A DNA stretch of 64,000 nt, from positions 166,429 to 230,428 of the forward strand of contig CAVRWT010000021.1 of the NCBI GenBank assembly GCA_963724825.1. Reading direction: 5' to 3'. This DNA is from JALYNX01 sp963724825. Lineage in GTDB: Bacteria; Actinomycetota; Acidimicrobiia; Spongiisociales; ZC4RG35. Below are positions 9,096 through 18,466 of this stretch, piece after piece. How positions within the stretch are numbered: the first letter of the stretch is position 1; every line of letters begins with the position of its first letter. The position numbers were made by a program, and so were the translations under genes. The notes beneath the pieces are model-generated. The model made no database searches. It saw only the letters and a program-made list of their open reading frames with translations, and was not told where the DNA came from.

Positions 9096-11310
9096 CGACC
9101 CGCACCGATCGTCGTGCGATCCAGGTGGAGGGCACCATCGGTGCAGTCCCCGCTCCGTCCCGACGGGATCGCCAAGCTGAAAGGGGAGTTCGAGTACGCA
9201 CAGGATCTCGAATCGGAGGGCATGCTCTGGGGGGCGACGGTGCGCAGCCCGCACGCCAGCGCTCTCATCGAGTCGATCGACATCGCCCCGGCGCTGGCTA
9301 TCGGCGGGGTGCATGCGGTGCTCACCGCCTCTGACGTGCCGGGCCGGCCCACCTTCGGTCTGGAGCATCCCGATCAGCCGGTGCTCGCCGGCGACACCGT
9401 CAGATTCTGGGGGGAGCCGGTGGCGATCGTGGCCGCCGAGGACCCCGACACCGCGCGGATGGCGGCAGCCGCGGTCGACGTCACCTATCAGGAGCAGGTG
9501 CCGCTGGTCGATCCCGCCGAGGCCGATCTCCGGGACGAGGTGTTCCGCCGGATGCGGGTCCGTCGCGGTGATCAGGAGGTGACCGGCCCGGTGGTGGTCG
9601 AGGGCTACTACGAGGTCGGGATGCAGGATCAGGCGCCCTGGGGCCGGAAGCCGGGCTCGCCATCCCCGACGGCCAGGGCGGGGTCGACCTCTACGCCACC
9701 AGCCAGTATGTCCACGTCGACCATGAGCAGATCGTGGCCAGTCTTGGCCTGCCCCCCGAAGCCATCCGGTCGCATCCCACCGGGATCGGTGGGGCTTTCG
9801 GAGCCCGGGAGGACGTCAATCTCCACATCCATCTCTGCATGCTCGCCCTCCACACCAATCGCCCGGTGAAGATGGTCTATCGGCGCTCGGAGTCGTTCGC
9901 CGGTCACGTCCATCGTCATCCGGCGCACATGTGGTTCCGGCACACGTCGGACGAGGAGGGCCGACTGCTTCGGGTCGAGGCCAGGATCCTCATCGACGGT
10001 GGCGCCTATGCCTCGACCACGGCGGCAGTCCTCGCCAACGCTTGCTATTTCGCGGTCGGTCCCTACCGATGTGACTCGGTGTCGGTGGACGGGGTAGGGG
10101 CCCGCACCAACAACCCGCCCTGTGGGGCGATGCGGGGATTCGGGGCGGTGCAGTCCTGTTTCGCCTACGAGGCGCAGATGGATCGTCTCGCCGAGGCCCT
10201 GGACATGGACCCGCTCGAACTGAGGCGGCGCAACGTCCTCGCCACCGGTGACAGATGTCGACCACCGGTCAGCGGATCACCACACCGCTCCCCACCGCCG
10301 AGGTGATCGAGACCTTGCGGGCGATGCCGCTTCCCGATGTCGAGGAGACTGCCCTGCCCGGTGGCAGCGGCCTCACCTCCGAGCCCAAGGACGTGGTGCG
10401 CGGCGTCGGGTATGCGCTCGGGATCAAGAACCTGGGGTTTTCAGAGGGATTCGACGATTACGCCCAGGCCCGGGTCCTCCTCACTCGTGAGGGGGCAATC
10501 GTGGAGACCGCCGCCATCGAGGTCGGGCAGGGTCTGGTGACGGTGCTCGCCCAGATCGCCCGCGCCGCCCTCGGGGTTACGAAAGCGGAGGTTCGCAATG
10601 TCGACACCTCGAGGATCGACTCTGCGGGGTCGACCTCCGCCTCCCGCCAGACCCAGGTCTCCGGGGGGGCCACGCTGGAGGCGGCGAGCCGGCTTCGGGA
10701 GCGGATCCTGGAAGCCCATCGTGGTGACGACCTCAACGACGACGGTGTATGGCGCTCCGGGGAGCTGGTGGTGCCCATGGTCCAATTGACAGAGGAGGTT
10801 TGGGAGGAGACGGTCACCTTCCGGCACCCGGCCACCGAGGCTCCCGATGCCGATGGCCAGGGCCATGTCCACGCCGACTTCGCGGTCGCCGGTCATCGGG
10901 CAGTGGTCGACGTCGACCCCGAGTTGGGGATGATCAAGGTGGTGCGGGTCGACACCGTCCAGGATGTGGGCAAGGCCTTGAATCCAGGCTCGATCCGGGG
11001 TCAGATCGAAGGAGGGATCATGCAGGGTGTCGGCCTGGCGATCATGGAGGAATTGGTGATGCAAGACGGTGTGATCCGCAATCCGAACTTCACCGACTAC
11101 CTGCTGCCGACGATCCTGGATGCTCCCGATGTCGAGGCGGTCCTGATCGAGGAGGACGGCTCGTGGGGCCCGTTCGGGGCGAAAGGAGTAGGTGAGCCAC
11201 CCACCATCTCCTCGACCGCGGCGGTGGCGGCTGCGATCCGCATGGCGACCGGACGTAGGCTGAACCGGGTCCCGATTCGGCCCCAAGACATCTCGCTAGG
11301 AGAAGACTGA
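9092..11310 (+). CDS. xdhA: Xanthine dehydrogenase, molybdopterin-binding subunit, three frameshifts
   Basis: Catalytic subunit that hydroxylates hypoxanthine and xanthine at the molybdenum centre. Motifs in order are RPDGIAKLKGEFEYA, LWGATVRSPHASA, GGAFGAREDVNLHIH, NPPCGAMRGFG, SGGATLEAA and GAKGVGEPPTISSTAA (the conserved active-site Glu region). The frame is broken near 9141 (+1), at the CCC at 9636-9638 (one C missing) and near 10252 (one base missing). The net correction gives a continuous 739-aa protein, the usual size for this subunit. Three errors in an otherwise perfectly conserved gene argue for sequencing faults rather than decay. Its TGATG end overlaps the adenine deaminase start. 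mobA, needed for its cofactor, lies 5 kb downstream. Confidence 0.9.
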
Positions 11311-12311
11311 TGGACCTGCGTCGATTGATCAACGAGCTGCCCAAGACCGAGCTCCATGTCCACATCGAAGGGACCCTGGAGCCGGAGTTGCTGCTGTCGA
11401 CGGCGGTCCGCAACGGTGTGGAGCTCCCCTTCGAAGACGTCGACGCCGCTCATGCTGCCTACCAGTTCGGCGATCTCCAGTCGTTCCTCGACATCCTCTA
11501 CCAGGGGGCGGCGGTCCTGCAGACACCCAGGGATTTCTACGAACTGATGTCTGCCTATTTGCGCCGGGCGGCCGCGGATGGTGTGCGCCACGCCGAGATC
11601 TTCTTCGATCCTCAGACCCACACCGAGCGGGGAGTCGGCTTCCCGGTGTTCATGGAAGGCTTCCGCTCGGCGATTGCTGACGCGCGATCCGTGATCACGG
11701 CCGATCTGATCCTGTGTTTCCTGCGTCATCTCAGCGGGGAGGAGGCGGTGGCCACGCTTCGGGAGGCCGAGCCGCATCTCGAAGGTGTGGTGGCGGTTGG
11801 GCTCGACTCCACCGAGATCGGGAGACCGGCGGAGCTGTTCGAGGAAGCCTTCGATAGGGCCAGGGGACTCGGGTTGCGGACGGTGGCCCATGCCGGCGAG
11901 GAAGGCCCTCCAGAGAACATCACCGCGGCTCTCGACGTGCTCGGTGCGGAGCGGATCGACCACGGGGTGCGTTCCTTGGAGGACCCTGACGTGGTGCGCC
12001 GGCTTGCCGTCGAAGGGGTCCCGCTCACGATGTGCCCGATCTCGAATGTGGCTTTGAAGGTGGTGGACCGGATCGAGGACCATCCGCTGCCTCACCTGAT
12101 CGAGGCGGGGGTGAAGGTCACGGTGAACTCGGACGACCCGGCCTACTTCGGGGGATACGTCGGTGACAACTACCAGGCCCTGGCGGACGGGCTCGGTTTC
12201 GGGCCCGCGGATTTGGTGGCGCTGGCGAGGAACTCGATCGAGGCCTCATTCCTGGATGCGGGACGCAAGGGCGAGTTGCTGGCCGAGTTGGAAGCGGTGG
12301 CGACGGAGTAG
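11310..12311 (+). CDS. Adenine deaminase (adenosine deaminase family)
   Basis: 333-aa TIM-barrel deaminase of the adenosine deaminase superfamily. LPKTELHVHIEGTLEPEL carries the metal-binding HVH, VAHAGEEGPPENI the catalytic His-Ala-Gly-Glu, RIDHGVRSLED the next His, and VTVNSDDPAYFGGYV the metal Asp pair. The LEGTLEPEL-type start, VGLDSTEIGRP and DDPAYFGGYV are more like the adenine deaminase branch than true adenosine deaminases, so adenine to hypoxanthine is the more likely reaction. Hypoxanthine then goes to the xanthine dehydrogenase encoded immediately upstream, with which it shares a 1-base overlap. Confidence 0.85.
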   Translation: MDLRRLINELPKTELHVHIEGTLEPELLLSTAVRNGVELPFEDVDAAHAAYQFGDLQSFLDILYQGAAVLQTPRDFYELMSAYLRRAAADGVRHAEIFFDPQTHTERGVGFPVFMEGFRSAIADARSVITADLILCFLRHLSGEEAVATLREAEPHLEGVVAVGLDSTEIGRPAELFEEAFDRARGLGLRTVAHAGEEGPPENITAALDVLGAERIDHGVRSLEDPDVVRRLAVEGVPLTMCPISNVALKVVDRIEDHPLPHLIEAGVKVTVNSDDPAYFGGYVGDNYQALADGLGFGPADLVALARNSIEASFLDAGRKGELLAELEAVATE

Positions 12312-12383
12312 CCCCCTCCGGCCCAGCAGCAATTGGGACTCAGAGGTCCGGATATGACCCTTTCCAACCCAATTACGGAGTCG

Positions 12384-13182
12384 CTACCGCGGCAACAACG
12401 CCAGCTGGCGGGACTGAGCCACCAGACGCCCCGACTCGTCCCAGACTTCACCGTCCTCTTCGAGGAAGCCACCGGTCACGAACCGGGTGGTGAACTGGCA
12501 GCGAAGCCAGCCTGTCACATCGAACGATCGGATGTGGGTCGTCATCTCCATCGTCGGGGTCCACGCCAACGGCAGCTCCGTGTTGAAGATGGCCGGAGGG
12601 AAAGCGTCCATCACCAGTAGCAATGCAAAAGGGGTGATCGGCTCGCCATCGAGCAGACGGAACCAGCCTCGCATCAGCGGCTTGCCCGAAGGCCTGCCCA
12701 GCAGGGTCACCGCGTCATCGGGGTGGATCCGCTCTTCGACTTTGTCCATCAGTGGCGGAGGAAGCGGCCCGTCGACTGCGGGCACCGCCCGGATGCACTC
12801 GTCCGGGGGTGGAACCTCGGGAACCTCGGCGTTGACGAGAAGAGCCTCGCCCGGAGTCCCGGTCGGGCTCGGCGAAGGTGCCGATCAACGCCAGACCGAC
12901 ACCGGTTTCGGTTCCCAGGTCGCCACGGACCGTGGAGAAGGTCCGGCCGTTCTTCACGACCTCGGTCCCAATCGACACCGGGCCTGCCTTGCCGGGACGG
13001 GTGAAATGGGCGGTGACGCTCACCGGAAGCCGTCCATCGGCCGCTCCCGACATCGCTCGAGCCGCGATCGCCATCATGTAACCGCCGTTGGCGTTGTCGA
13101 AGATGTCCCAGCCGGGCTGGATCTCACCGCTCCAGGTGGTCTCGTCCACCCTTTGCACCGCGGTCGCGGATTCAAAGATCAC
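12384..13182 (-). CDS. TesB-like acyl-CoA thioesterase family protein, one frameshift
   Basis: Double hot-dog thioesterase-like protein that probably hydrolyses an acyl-CoA; its substrate is unknown. The first half has DIFDNANGGYMMAIAARAM, the typical N-terminal substrate-loop Asn-Gly-Gly, and VSVTAHFTRPGKAGP. The second half has MTTHIRSFDVTGWLRCQF and ends ESGRLVAQSRQLALL, the usual family C terminus. The frame breaks at the CCC at 12858-12860 (one extra base); corrected length is 265 aa. The GTG start at 13182 overlaps the purM stop (GTGA), so it is the last gene of the purF-purM transcript. A metabolic link to purines is not obvious. Confidence 0.8.
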
Positions 13183-14153
13183 TGGATCTCCAGCCCTCCT
13201 CCCGAAGTCACGTTCCCGATCACGGCCGGGTCGTGCTCGGCGGTGGCCTGAAGGACCGAATCGACACCTTGGGGATCCACCACCAGGCAGAACCCGATCC
13301 CCATGTTGAAGGTGCGAAACATGTCGTCCTGGTTCACGCCTTTGGAGGCGACCATCTGGAAGACGGTCGGTGTTCGCCAGGCCCTGGTGTCGACGCTCGC
13401 TCCCATGCTGCGTGGCAACGCTCTGGGGAGGTTGCCGACGATCCCCCCGCCGGTGACGTGGGCCGCGGAGTGGACCGCCCCGGTGGCGACGGCCCGCTGC
13501 ACCGCGGGCGAGTAGATGACCGACGGTTCGAGGAAGTCGTCGAGATGCTCATCGAGGCTGTCGGCGAACAGGGACCTGATCAGCGAAAAACCGTTGGAGC
13601 GGAGGTTGGGAGACCGGAGACCGACGATCCGGTCACCGGCAACGACCCGCCTCGGGCCCAACTCCTCACCGTGCTCGACCACCCCCATCACCGCCCCGGC
13701 CAGGTCAACGGCATCAGGCTCCATGACTCCCGGGTGCTCTGCAGTCTCCCCACCGAGCAGCGGACACTCCGCAACGACACAGGCGGCAGCGATCGAGGCC
13801 ACGATCGCCAGGTCGCGCTCCTCGGAGAGAGCACCCACCGCCAGGTAGTCGACGAATCCGATGGGCCGGGCTCCGAGGGCGGCCAGGTCATCGACACACA
13901 TCGCAACCAGGTCGCTGCCCACGCCTTCCCAACGCCCGGACCGTCGCGCCAGCTCCAGCTTGGTGCCGACCCCGTCGACCGACATCATCAACACCGGCCG
14001 GGTGTAGCCGCTGGGGATCTCAACACCGGCGGCGAACCCGCCGAAGCCGCCGATCACATTCGCCGCCCAGGTGGCGGTCACCACCGACGAGATGTTGGCG
14101 ACGTGGCGATCGGCGCCGTCGAGGTCGACCCCGGCCTCCCGATACGAGGTCAC
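13179..14153 (-). CDS. purM: Phosphoribosylformylglycinamidine cyclo-ligase (AIR synthetase)
   Basis: 324-aa ATP-dependent enzyme that closes the imidazole ring to make AIR, step five of purine synthesis. Characteristic pieces are SVDGVGTKLELA (the ATP-site DGVGTK motif), CVDDLAALGARPIGFVDYLA, LLGGETAEHPGVM, GLRSPNLRSNGFSLIR and HVTGGGIVGNLPRALP. The GTG start at 14153 lies one base after the purF stop, giving tight coupling, and its stop overlaps the thioesterase start. It is intact and slightly shorter than the E. coli enzyme (345 aa). Confidence 0.96.
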   Translation of the reverse strand: MTSYREAGVDLDGADRHVANISSVVTATWAANVIGGFGGFAAGVEIPSGYTRPVLMMSVDGVGTKLELARRSGRWEGVGSDLVAMCVDDLAALGARPIGFVDYLAVGALSEERDLAIVASIAAACVVAECPLLGGETAEHPGVMEPDAVDLAGAVMGVVEHGEELGPRRVVAGDRIVGLRSPNLRSNGFSLIRSLFADSLDEHLDDFLEPSVIYSPAVQRAVATGAVHSAAHVTGGGIVGNLPRALPRSMGASVDTRAWRTPTVFQMVASKGVNQDDMFRTFNMGIGFCLVVDPQGVDSVLQATAEHDPAVIGNVTSGGGLEIQ

Positions 14154-14154
14154 C

Positions 14155-15595
14155 TCAGGAACGCTCGAGCTGGAACTTGTCCGTCACCTCGGGGATGTCC
14201 GTGGGGTACTCCCCGGAGAGACAGGCGGTGCAGAACCCGGCGTCGGCCACCCCGGTGGCGCCGAGCAGGCCTTCGAGCGAGAGGTAGCCGAGGGAGTCGG
14301 CCCCGAGGTGCTCCCGGATTTCCTCGACGTCCATGCGGGAGGCGATCAATGTCGACCGATCGGAGGTGTCCATCCCGTAGAAGCACGGCCAGCGGTAGGG
14401 GGGCGAGGAGACCCGGAGATGGACCTCGACAGCCCCGGCCTCTCGAACCAGCTGGACCAGCTTGCGGGTGGTCGAGCCCCTAACGATCGAGTCGTCGACC
14501 AGGATCACCCGTCTTCCCGTTGAGATTTTCCACGATCGGGTTGAGCTTCAGCCTGATCCCCCGATCCCGGATCGTCTGGGTGGGCTCGATGAAGGTGCGC
14601 CCGATGTAGCGGTTCTTCACCAGGCCGTCGGTGTAGGGGATGCCGCTGGCGGCGGCGAACCCCTGGGCGGCGGGGATCCCCGACTCGGGCACCGGGACCA
14701 CCACGTCGGCATCGGCGGGATGCTCGGCGGCCAGCACCTGGCCCATCTGGTGACGGGCGCCGTGGATGCTTCGCCCGTACATCTGGCTGTCGGGACGGGC
14801 GAAGTAGACGAACTCGAAGAGGCAGAGGCCTGGAGTCACCTGCTCGAAGGGGGAGTAGCTGTGGACCCCGCCGGCGTCGATGACCACCATCTCCCCGGCG
14901 GCGATCTCCCGCACGAACCGGGAGCCGATCAGGTCGAGGGCAGCGGTCTCCGAAGCGATGACCCAGCCGCCATTGGGCAGTGAGCCGAGGCAGAGCGGGC
15001 GGAAGCCGTTGGGATCGCGGAGCCCGACCACCCGGCCCTGATCCATGATCACCAGGGAGAAGGCGCCCTTCCAGGTGGGTGCCGCCTTCATGATCGCCAG
15101 TTCCAGGCCGCGGGCATCGGAGCGCTCGTCGTCGAGCTCCCGGGCGATTCCCTCGGCCATGAGGTCGGAGTCGGTCGTGGCGCCGGAGATGCCAAGGGCC
15201 TCGGCGAGCTCGCGGGTGTTGGTCAGGTTCCCGTTGTGCCCCAAAGCCAGGCTGGTGTTCCCGACCTGACGATGCACCGGCTGGGCGTTGGCCCAATTGT
15301 TGGAGCCCATGGTCGAGTAGCGGGTGTGCCCGATGCCGACATGGCCGTCGAGACCGGCCAGGGTCGACTCGTCGAAGACCTGCGCCACCAGCCCGAGGTC
15401 TTTGAAGACGGTGACCGTCTCCCCGTCGGAGGTGGCGATGCCGGCCGACTCCTGCCCCCGGTGCTGGAGGGCGAAGAGGCCGAAGTAGATGAGGTTGGCT
15501 GCGAGCTCGTTCGGGGTGTAGGCAGCTATGACTCCACAGGCCTCACCGGGCCCCTCGAGTGGTGAGTTGACAGCCTGTTCGGGCACGTCGGCCAT
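14155..15595 (-). CDS. purF: Amidophosphoribosyltransferase, one frameshift
   Basis: Committing enzyme of de novo purine synthesis: PRPP plus glutamine to phosphoribosylamine. An 18-residue propeptide precedes the catalytic Cys in EACGVIAAY, as in processed PurF enzymes. The N-terminal glutaminase shows LQHRGQESAG, IGHTRYST and GHNGNLTN, and the PRTase domain the PRPP loop VILVDDSIVRGSTTRKL. The frame breaks at the CCC at 14508-14510 (one extra base), exactly at that loop. The corrected protein is 479 aa. The C-terminal CTACLSGEYPTDIP can supply Fe-S ligands, as in the B. subtilis type. An essential gene broken at its active site is strong evidence of sequence error. Confidence 0.94.
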
Positions 15596-15619
15596 GGTAG
15601 GCAGGACGTGACCGCATCA

Positions 15620-15652
15620 CTTACCTGAGGTACGTCGGGCCACATATGGCGC
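15620..15652. repeat. Intergenic repeat with TACCTGAGGTA palindrome, copy 1
   Basis: The bases CTTACCTGAGGTACG are followed three bases later by a second near-palindrome, GGCCACATATGGCGCC. The same two-part arrangement occurs at 37731-37758. Here it lies 25 bases upstream of the purF start and 31 bases beyond the 3' end of the small membrane protein gene. It could be a protein-binding site or a dispersed repeat; the sequence alone does not decide. Confidence 0.5.
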
Positions 15653-15683
15653 CAACCGAGCAAGGAAACGGGTGAGGACGCTG

Positions 15684-15974
15684 TTAGCTGGCGCCCTGGA
15701 AGCTGTTGCGGACCGGCTTCGACGACCCGGCGTAGCTCATGATGTCGCAGAAGACACCCACGATCAGCCCGAGGATTCCCCAAGGTGCCGCGGTATCACC
15801 CGAGATGACGAAGCCAATTGTGTAGAGGACGGTGGTCCAGGGGAGGAAGACGATGCCAAGGACTGGCACCAGCCAGCCGCTGTAGACCCGATCCACCCAG
15901 TCGGTGAGCAGCCAGAGGGCAACCATCGTCAATCGGGGGCTTACGACAAGGAATACGACAAGCAGACAGGGCAT
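15684..15974 (-). CDS. Small conserved membrane protein
   Basis: 96-aa hydrophobic protein with three apparent membrane segments: LLVVFLVVSPRLTMVALWLL, a central VPVLGIVFLPWTTVLYTIGFV, and GILGLIVGVFCDIM. The LPWTTVLY stretch looks like a family of short uncharacterised actinobacterial membrane proteins. The ATG at 15974 is the only good start. It stands alone upstream of purF on the same strand, 88 bases away with the palindromic repeat between, and is divergent from the small lipoprotein gene. No function can be assigned. Confidence 0.65.
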   Translation of the reverse strand: MPCLLVVFLVVSPRLTMVALWLLTDWVDRVYSGWLVPVLGIVFLPWTTVLYTIGFVISGDTAAPWGILGLIVGVFCDIMSYAGSSKPVRNSFQGAS

Positions 15975-16108
15975 CTATGTCCTCAACTTTCCTGTGGCGA
16001 ATCTAGTCATACGCATCCTGCCGACAAGGGCACGCCATGTTTGAAAACCGGGCAAACGTGGAATGAAGCACCAGGCCGCTCGCTCCGAGCGGCTCTGGAG
16101 GCAAAAAA

Positions 16109-16258
16109 ATGAACAACCGGTTGACCAAGGGTCTGCTGGCTTCGGCACTCGCTTTGAGCTTGCTGCTCGTCGCCTGCGACTCCAACAATCCGGACGACGG
16201 CGGGTCTTCGACCACGGCGCCGGCCGGTACCGAAACCACGACAACTCTGGCGGGATAA
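16109..16258 (+). CDS. Small lipoprotein, 49 aa
   Basis: Short reading frame with a strong ribosome binding site (CTCTGGAGGC, about 8 bases before ATG 16109). The protein begins MNNRLTKGLLASALALSL and has a clear lipobox, LLVAC, with Cys near residue 23. After that comes only a short Asp/Asn/Ser/Thr/Pro-rich tail ending ETTTTLAG, so the mature lipopeptide is about 27 residues. A strong hairpin terminator lies 39 bases after the stop. The signal sequence, ribosome site and terminator together make it very likely real. Function unknown; the Thr-rich tail resembles the linker of larger actinobacterial lipoproteins, so a decayed remnant is possible. Confidence 0.7.
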   Translation: MNNRLTKGLLASALALSLLLVACDSNNPDDGGSSTTAPAGTETTTTLAG

Positions 16259-16296
16259 CAACCCAACGAGCCCCTGAATCCCAGCTGCCGCCAGAG

Positions 16297-16326
16297 GAAG
16301 ACGGGGCCCATCCGGGCCCCGTCTTC
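16297..16326. terminator. Strong bidirectional hairpin between lipoprotein and mobA genes
   Basis: A 13-bp perfect stem (GAAGACGGGGCCC against GGGCCCCGTCTTC) with a 4-base ATCC loop. It sits between convergent genes, the + strand lipoprotein and - strand mobA, whose stop begins 4 bases later. There is no long T tract on either side, but position and strength fit a shared terminator. Confidence 0.75.
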
Positions 16327-16329
16327 ATG

Positions 16330-16896
16330 TCACAAGAACCGACGAATCCCCTCCTCGAGGGAAGCCGGTGTGTCGACCGAGAACCAACTTCTCCCGTCCT
16401 CTCCCCACGAAGCCCAGGTCTCCGGGGTCACCGCCTGAAACGAGACCCGGTCGAGCAGGCTCTGCATCGAACCGTCGGCCTTTGCCTCCTCCATCGCCAC
16501 TTCGGCAATCGCCTTCGGATATACCGCGCAGGTCACCTGACGAACTCCGAGCGCATCGACCGGCACCACCGCCATCTCTGACTTCAAGTCGGCGAGCCGG
16601 GCCAAAGTCTCGGTGCGGACAAAAGGCTGATCGACGGCGACGACGAGCACGTGGTCGTCGTCCATGCGGGAGAGGGCGCCCGCGATCCCGCCGAGCGGGC
16701 CTCGGGCAGGAAGGTCATCTGGCCAGCATTCCATCCCCTCCCGGTCGGCGCCGAGCAGGACGACGTGGGGGAGAAAGGCCTCGAGCGCAGACGAGACACG
16801 CTGCAGCATGGTCTGTCCGGCGACCTCGACTTCGGCCTTGTCCATCCCCATCCGGGAGCTCCTGCCGCCGGCGAGGATCGCACCGAGTGTGCTCAT
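16330..16896 (-). CDS. mobA: Molybdenum cofactor guanylyltransferase
   Basis: 188-aa nucleotidyltransferase that adds GMP to molybdopterin, or a related MobA-like enzyme making the cytosine form used by xanthine dehydrogenases. The signature LAGGRSSRMGMDKAEVEV starts at residue 8 and binds the nucleotide. ARGPLGGIAGAL and VVAVDQPFV (metal-binding Asp) follow. Xanthine dehydrogenase family enzymes usually need the cytosine form (MocA), so that is an open alternative and the neighbourhood favours it weakly. It is alone on its strand, terminated by the 16297 hairpin. Confidence 0.82.
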   Translation of the reverse strand: MSTLGAILAGGRSSRMGMDKAEVEVAGQTMLQRVSSALEAFLPHVVLLGADREGMECWPDDLPARGPLGGIAGALSRMDDDHVLVVAVDQPFVRTETLARLADLKSEMAVVPVDALGVRQVTCAVYPKAIAEVAMEEAKADGSMQSLLDRVSFQAVTPETWASWGEDGRSWFSVDTPASLEEGIRRFL

Positions 16897-16932
16897 CGGA
16901 CGCAGGCTAGGTTGAGCGGGGGAAGGAGGCCC

Positions 16933-17295
16933 ATGTCACCTGCGGCTCGAAGTGTTTATGCGTGGAGCATCTATCTGTTGGTCCTCGGGACCTGGCTGGT
17001 GGTGGGGCCCAACACCCTGCTCAAGATTCTTGGGATGCCGATCACCGAGGAGATCTGGATCCGGGTGGTCGGTGTCCTCGTGGTGATCCTCGCCCTCTAT
17101 TTCTACGACGCCGCCATCAACGAGACCCGCCATTTCTTCATTGCCTCCGTGCTGGCTCGCAGCTTCAGCGCGGCCGCATTCCTTGCCTTCGCCCTCACCG
17201 GCGAGCCCTGGCAGTTGGCGTTCTTCGCGATGGTCGATGCACTTGGGGCGTTCTGGACCTACGTGGCGCTGCGAGCCCGCCAGCGCGTCGTGTGA
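16933..17295 (+). CDS. Small membrane protein, four segments
   Basis: 120-aa hydrophobic protein starting at ATG 16933, with GGAAGGAGG placed 4-12 bases upstream. Segments visible are YAWSIYLLVLGTWLVVG, IRVVGVLVVILALYFYDAAI, FIASVLARSFSAAAFLAFAL and AFFAMVDALGAFWTYVAL. The arrangement resembles short DoxX-unrelated integral proteins found beside many oxidoreductases, but I do not recognise the family. It is divergent from mobA and convergent with pfkA, ending one base before the pfkA stop. Confidence 0.7.
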   Translation: MSPAARSVYAWSIYLLVLGTWLVVGPNTLLKILGMPITEEIWIRVVGVLVVILALYFYDAAINETRHFFIASVLARSFSAAAFLAFALTGEPWQLAFFAMVDALGAFWTYVALRARQRVV

Positions 17296-17296
17296 T

Positions 17297-18418
17297 TCAG
17301 TCGCCCAGGGAGATCCCGAGACTGCGCGCCGACCTCAGCCAGGGGTGATCGAGGGGCACGAACTTGGTGATGCCGGCGGTTTCCTCGAGGGGCACCGGCT
17401 CGGACCCCTCCCCTCGTGCGGCAACCATCACACCCCGTAGGCCCTGGTCGATGTAGTCGGCGCACGCGGTCCCAAGCCGGGTGGCCAACAAGCGATCGGC
17501 CGCGGACGGGGTCCCGCCCCGCTGCACGTGCCCCAGGATCGTGACTCTTGATTCCAGGCCGGTGAGGGTCTCCAAGGTCGCCGCCAGCTGCTCGGTCCGC
17601 TTCGACCGATTCTCCTGGAGCTCTTTCAGGGAATTCTTGAGCCGCTTGCGGTCGCTCCCGATCGCGGCCTCCAGTTCCTCGGTGATCGCCGCCTGGGTCT
17701 CGGCCTGCTCCCGTGAGTAAGCGCCCTCGGCGACGGCGACGATCGAGAAGGCGCTGCCCGCCTCCTTGCGGAGCTTGATCGAGGAGGCCACCGCTTCGAC
17801 GTCGTGGGGGATCTCAGGGATGAGGATGACGTCGGCTCCGCCGGCCAACCCCGCCCCGAGAGCCAGCCAACCGACATCGTGACCCATGATCTCGACCACG
17901 ATGATCCGGTGGTGGGAGTGGGCCGTTGAGTGGAGACGGTCGATGGCGTCGGTGGCGATGCTCATCGCAGTGTCGAAACCAAAGGTCACGTCGGTCCCGG
18001 TGACGTCGTTGTCGATGGTCTTCGGCACTCCGATGGTGCGGATGCCGGCCTCTTCGAGCCTCATTGCGTTGCGCATCGTCCCGTCGCCACCGAGGCAGAC
18101 CAGGGCCTCGAGTTGGTGGTGCTCGACGATCTCTCGCATCACCGGGCGACCGTCCATGGTGGTCCCGTCCTCGAGCTCCATCCTGTCGACCCGGGCCCGG
18201 CTGGTGCCGAGCACCGTGCCCCCCCGGGTCAGGATCCCGGAGAGGGCGTCTGAGTCGAGACGCGTGAAACGGTTCAGCATCAGGCCCTGGAAACCATCTT
18301 TGAAGCCGATGACCTCCATCCCGTAGGCCCGTTGGGCGGCCTTGCCGATTGCCCGGATCGCCGCGTTGAGCCCGGGGCTGTCCCCGCCCGCGGTGAGAAT
18401 GCCGATGGTTCTTGTCAC
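17297..18418 (-). CDS. pfkA: 6-phosphofructokinase
   Basis: 373-aa phosphofructokinase making fructose 1,6-bisphosphate. The start is GTG 18418 (TRTIGILTAGGDSPGLNAAI); the frame stays open upstream only through repeat DNA. LGGDGTMRNA carries Gly at the position that is Asp in PPi-dependent enzymes, favouring ATP. PKTIDNDV has Lys where E. coli PfkA has Gly, as in the group III enzymes of actinobacteria. HVQRGGTPSAADR is the fructose-6-phosphate loop. An inserted charged helix (about residues 230-285) interrupts the usual small-PFK length of 320-340. It is a single gene downstream of purL, separated by a hairpin repeat. Confidence 0.92.
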   Translation of the reverse strand: MTRTIGILTAGGDSPGLNAAIRAIGKAAQRAYGMEVIGFKDGFQGLMLNRFTRLDSDALSGILTRGGTVLGTSRARVDRMELEDGTTMDGRPVMREIVEHHQLEALVCLGGDGTMRNAMRLEEAGIRTIGVPKTIDNDVTGTDVTFGFDTAMSIATDAIDRLHSTAHSHHRIIVVEIMGHDVGWLALGAGLAGGADVILIPEIPHDVEAVASSIKLRKEAGSAFSIVAVAEGAYSREQAETQAAITEELEAAIGSDRKRLKNSLKELQENRSKRTEQLAATLETLTGLESRVTILGHVQRGGTPSAADRLLATRLGTACADYIDQGLRGVMVAARGEGSEPVPLEETAGITKFVPLDHPWLRSARSLGISLGD

Positions 18419-18466
18419 CTGGCGATGGTATCGGGTGCCATACCTGCGTTCGACGCGGCAGCGGCG

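Noticed and set aside
12331..12374. AATTGGG/CCCAATT inverted repeat between adenine deaminase and the thioesterase as a terminator
   Set aside because: Only seven pairs around a 30-base loop and no T tract; position fits a terminator but the structure is weak.
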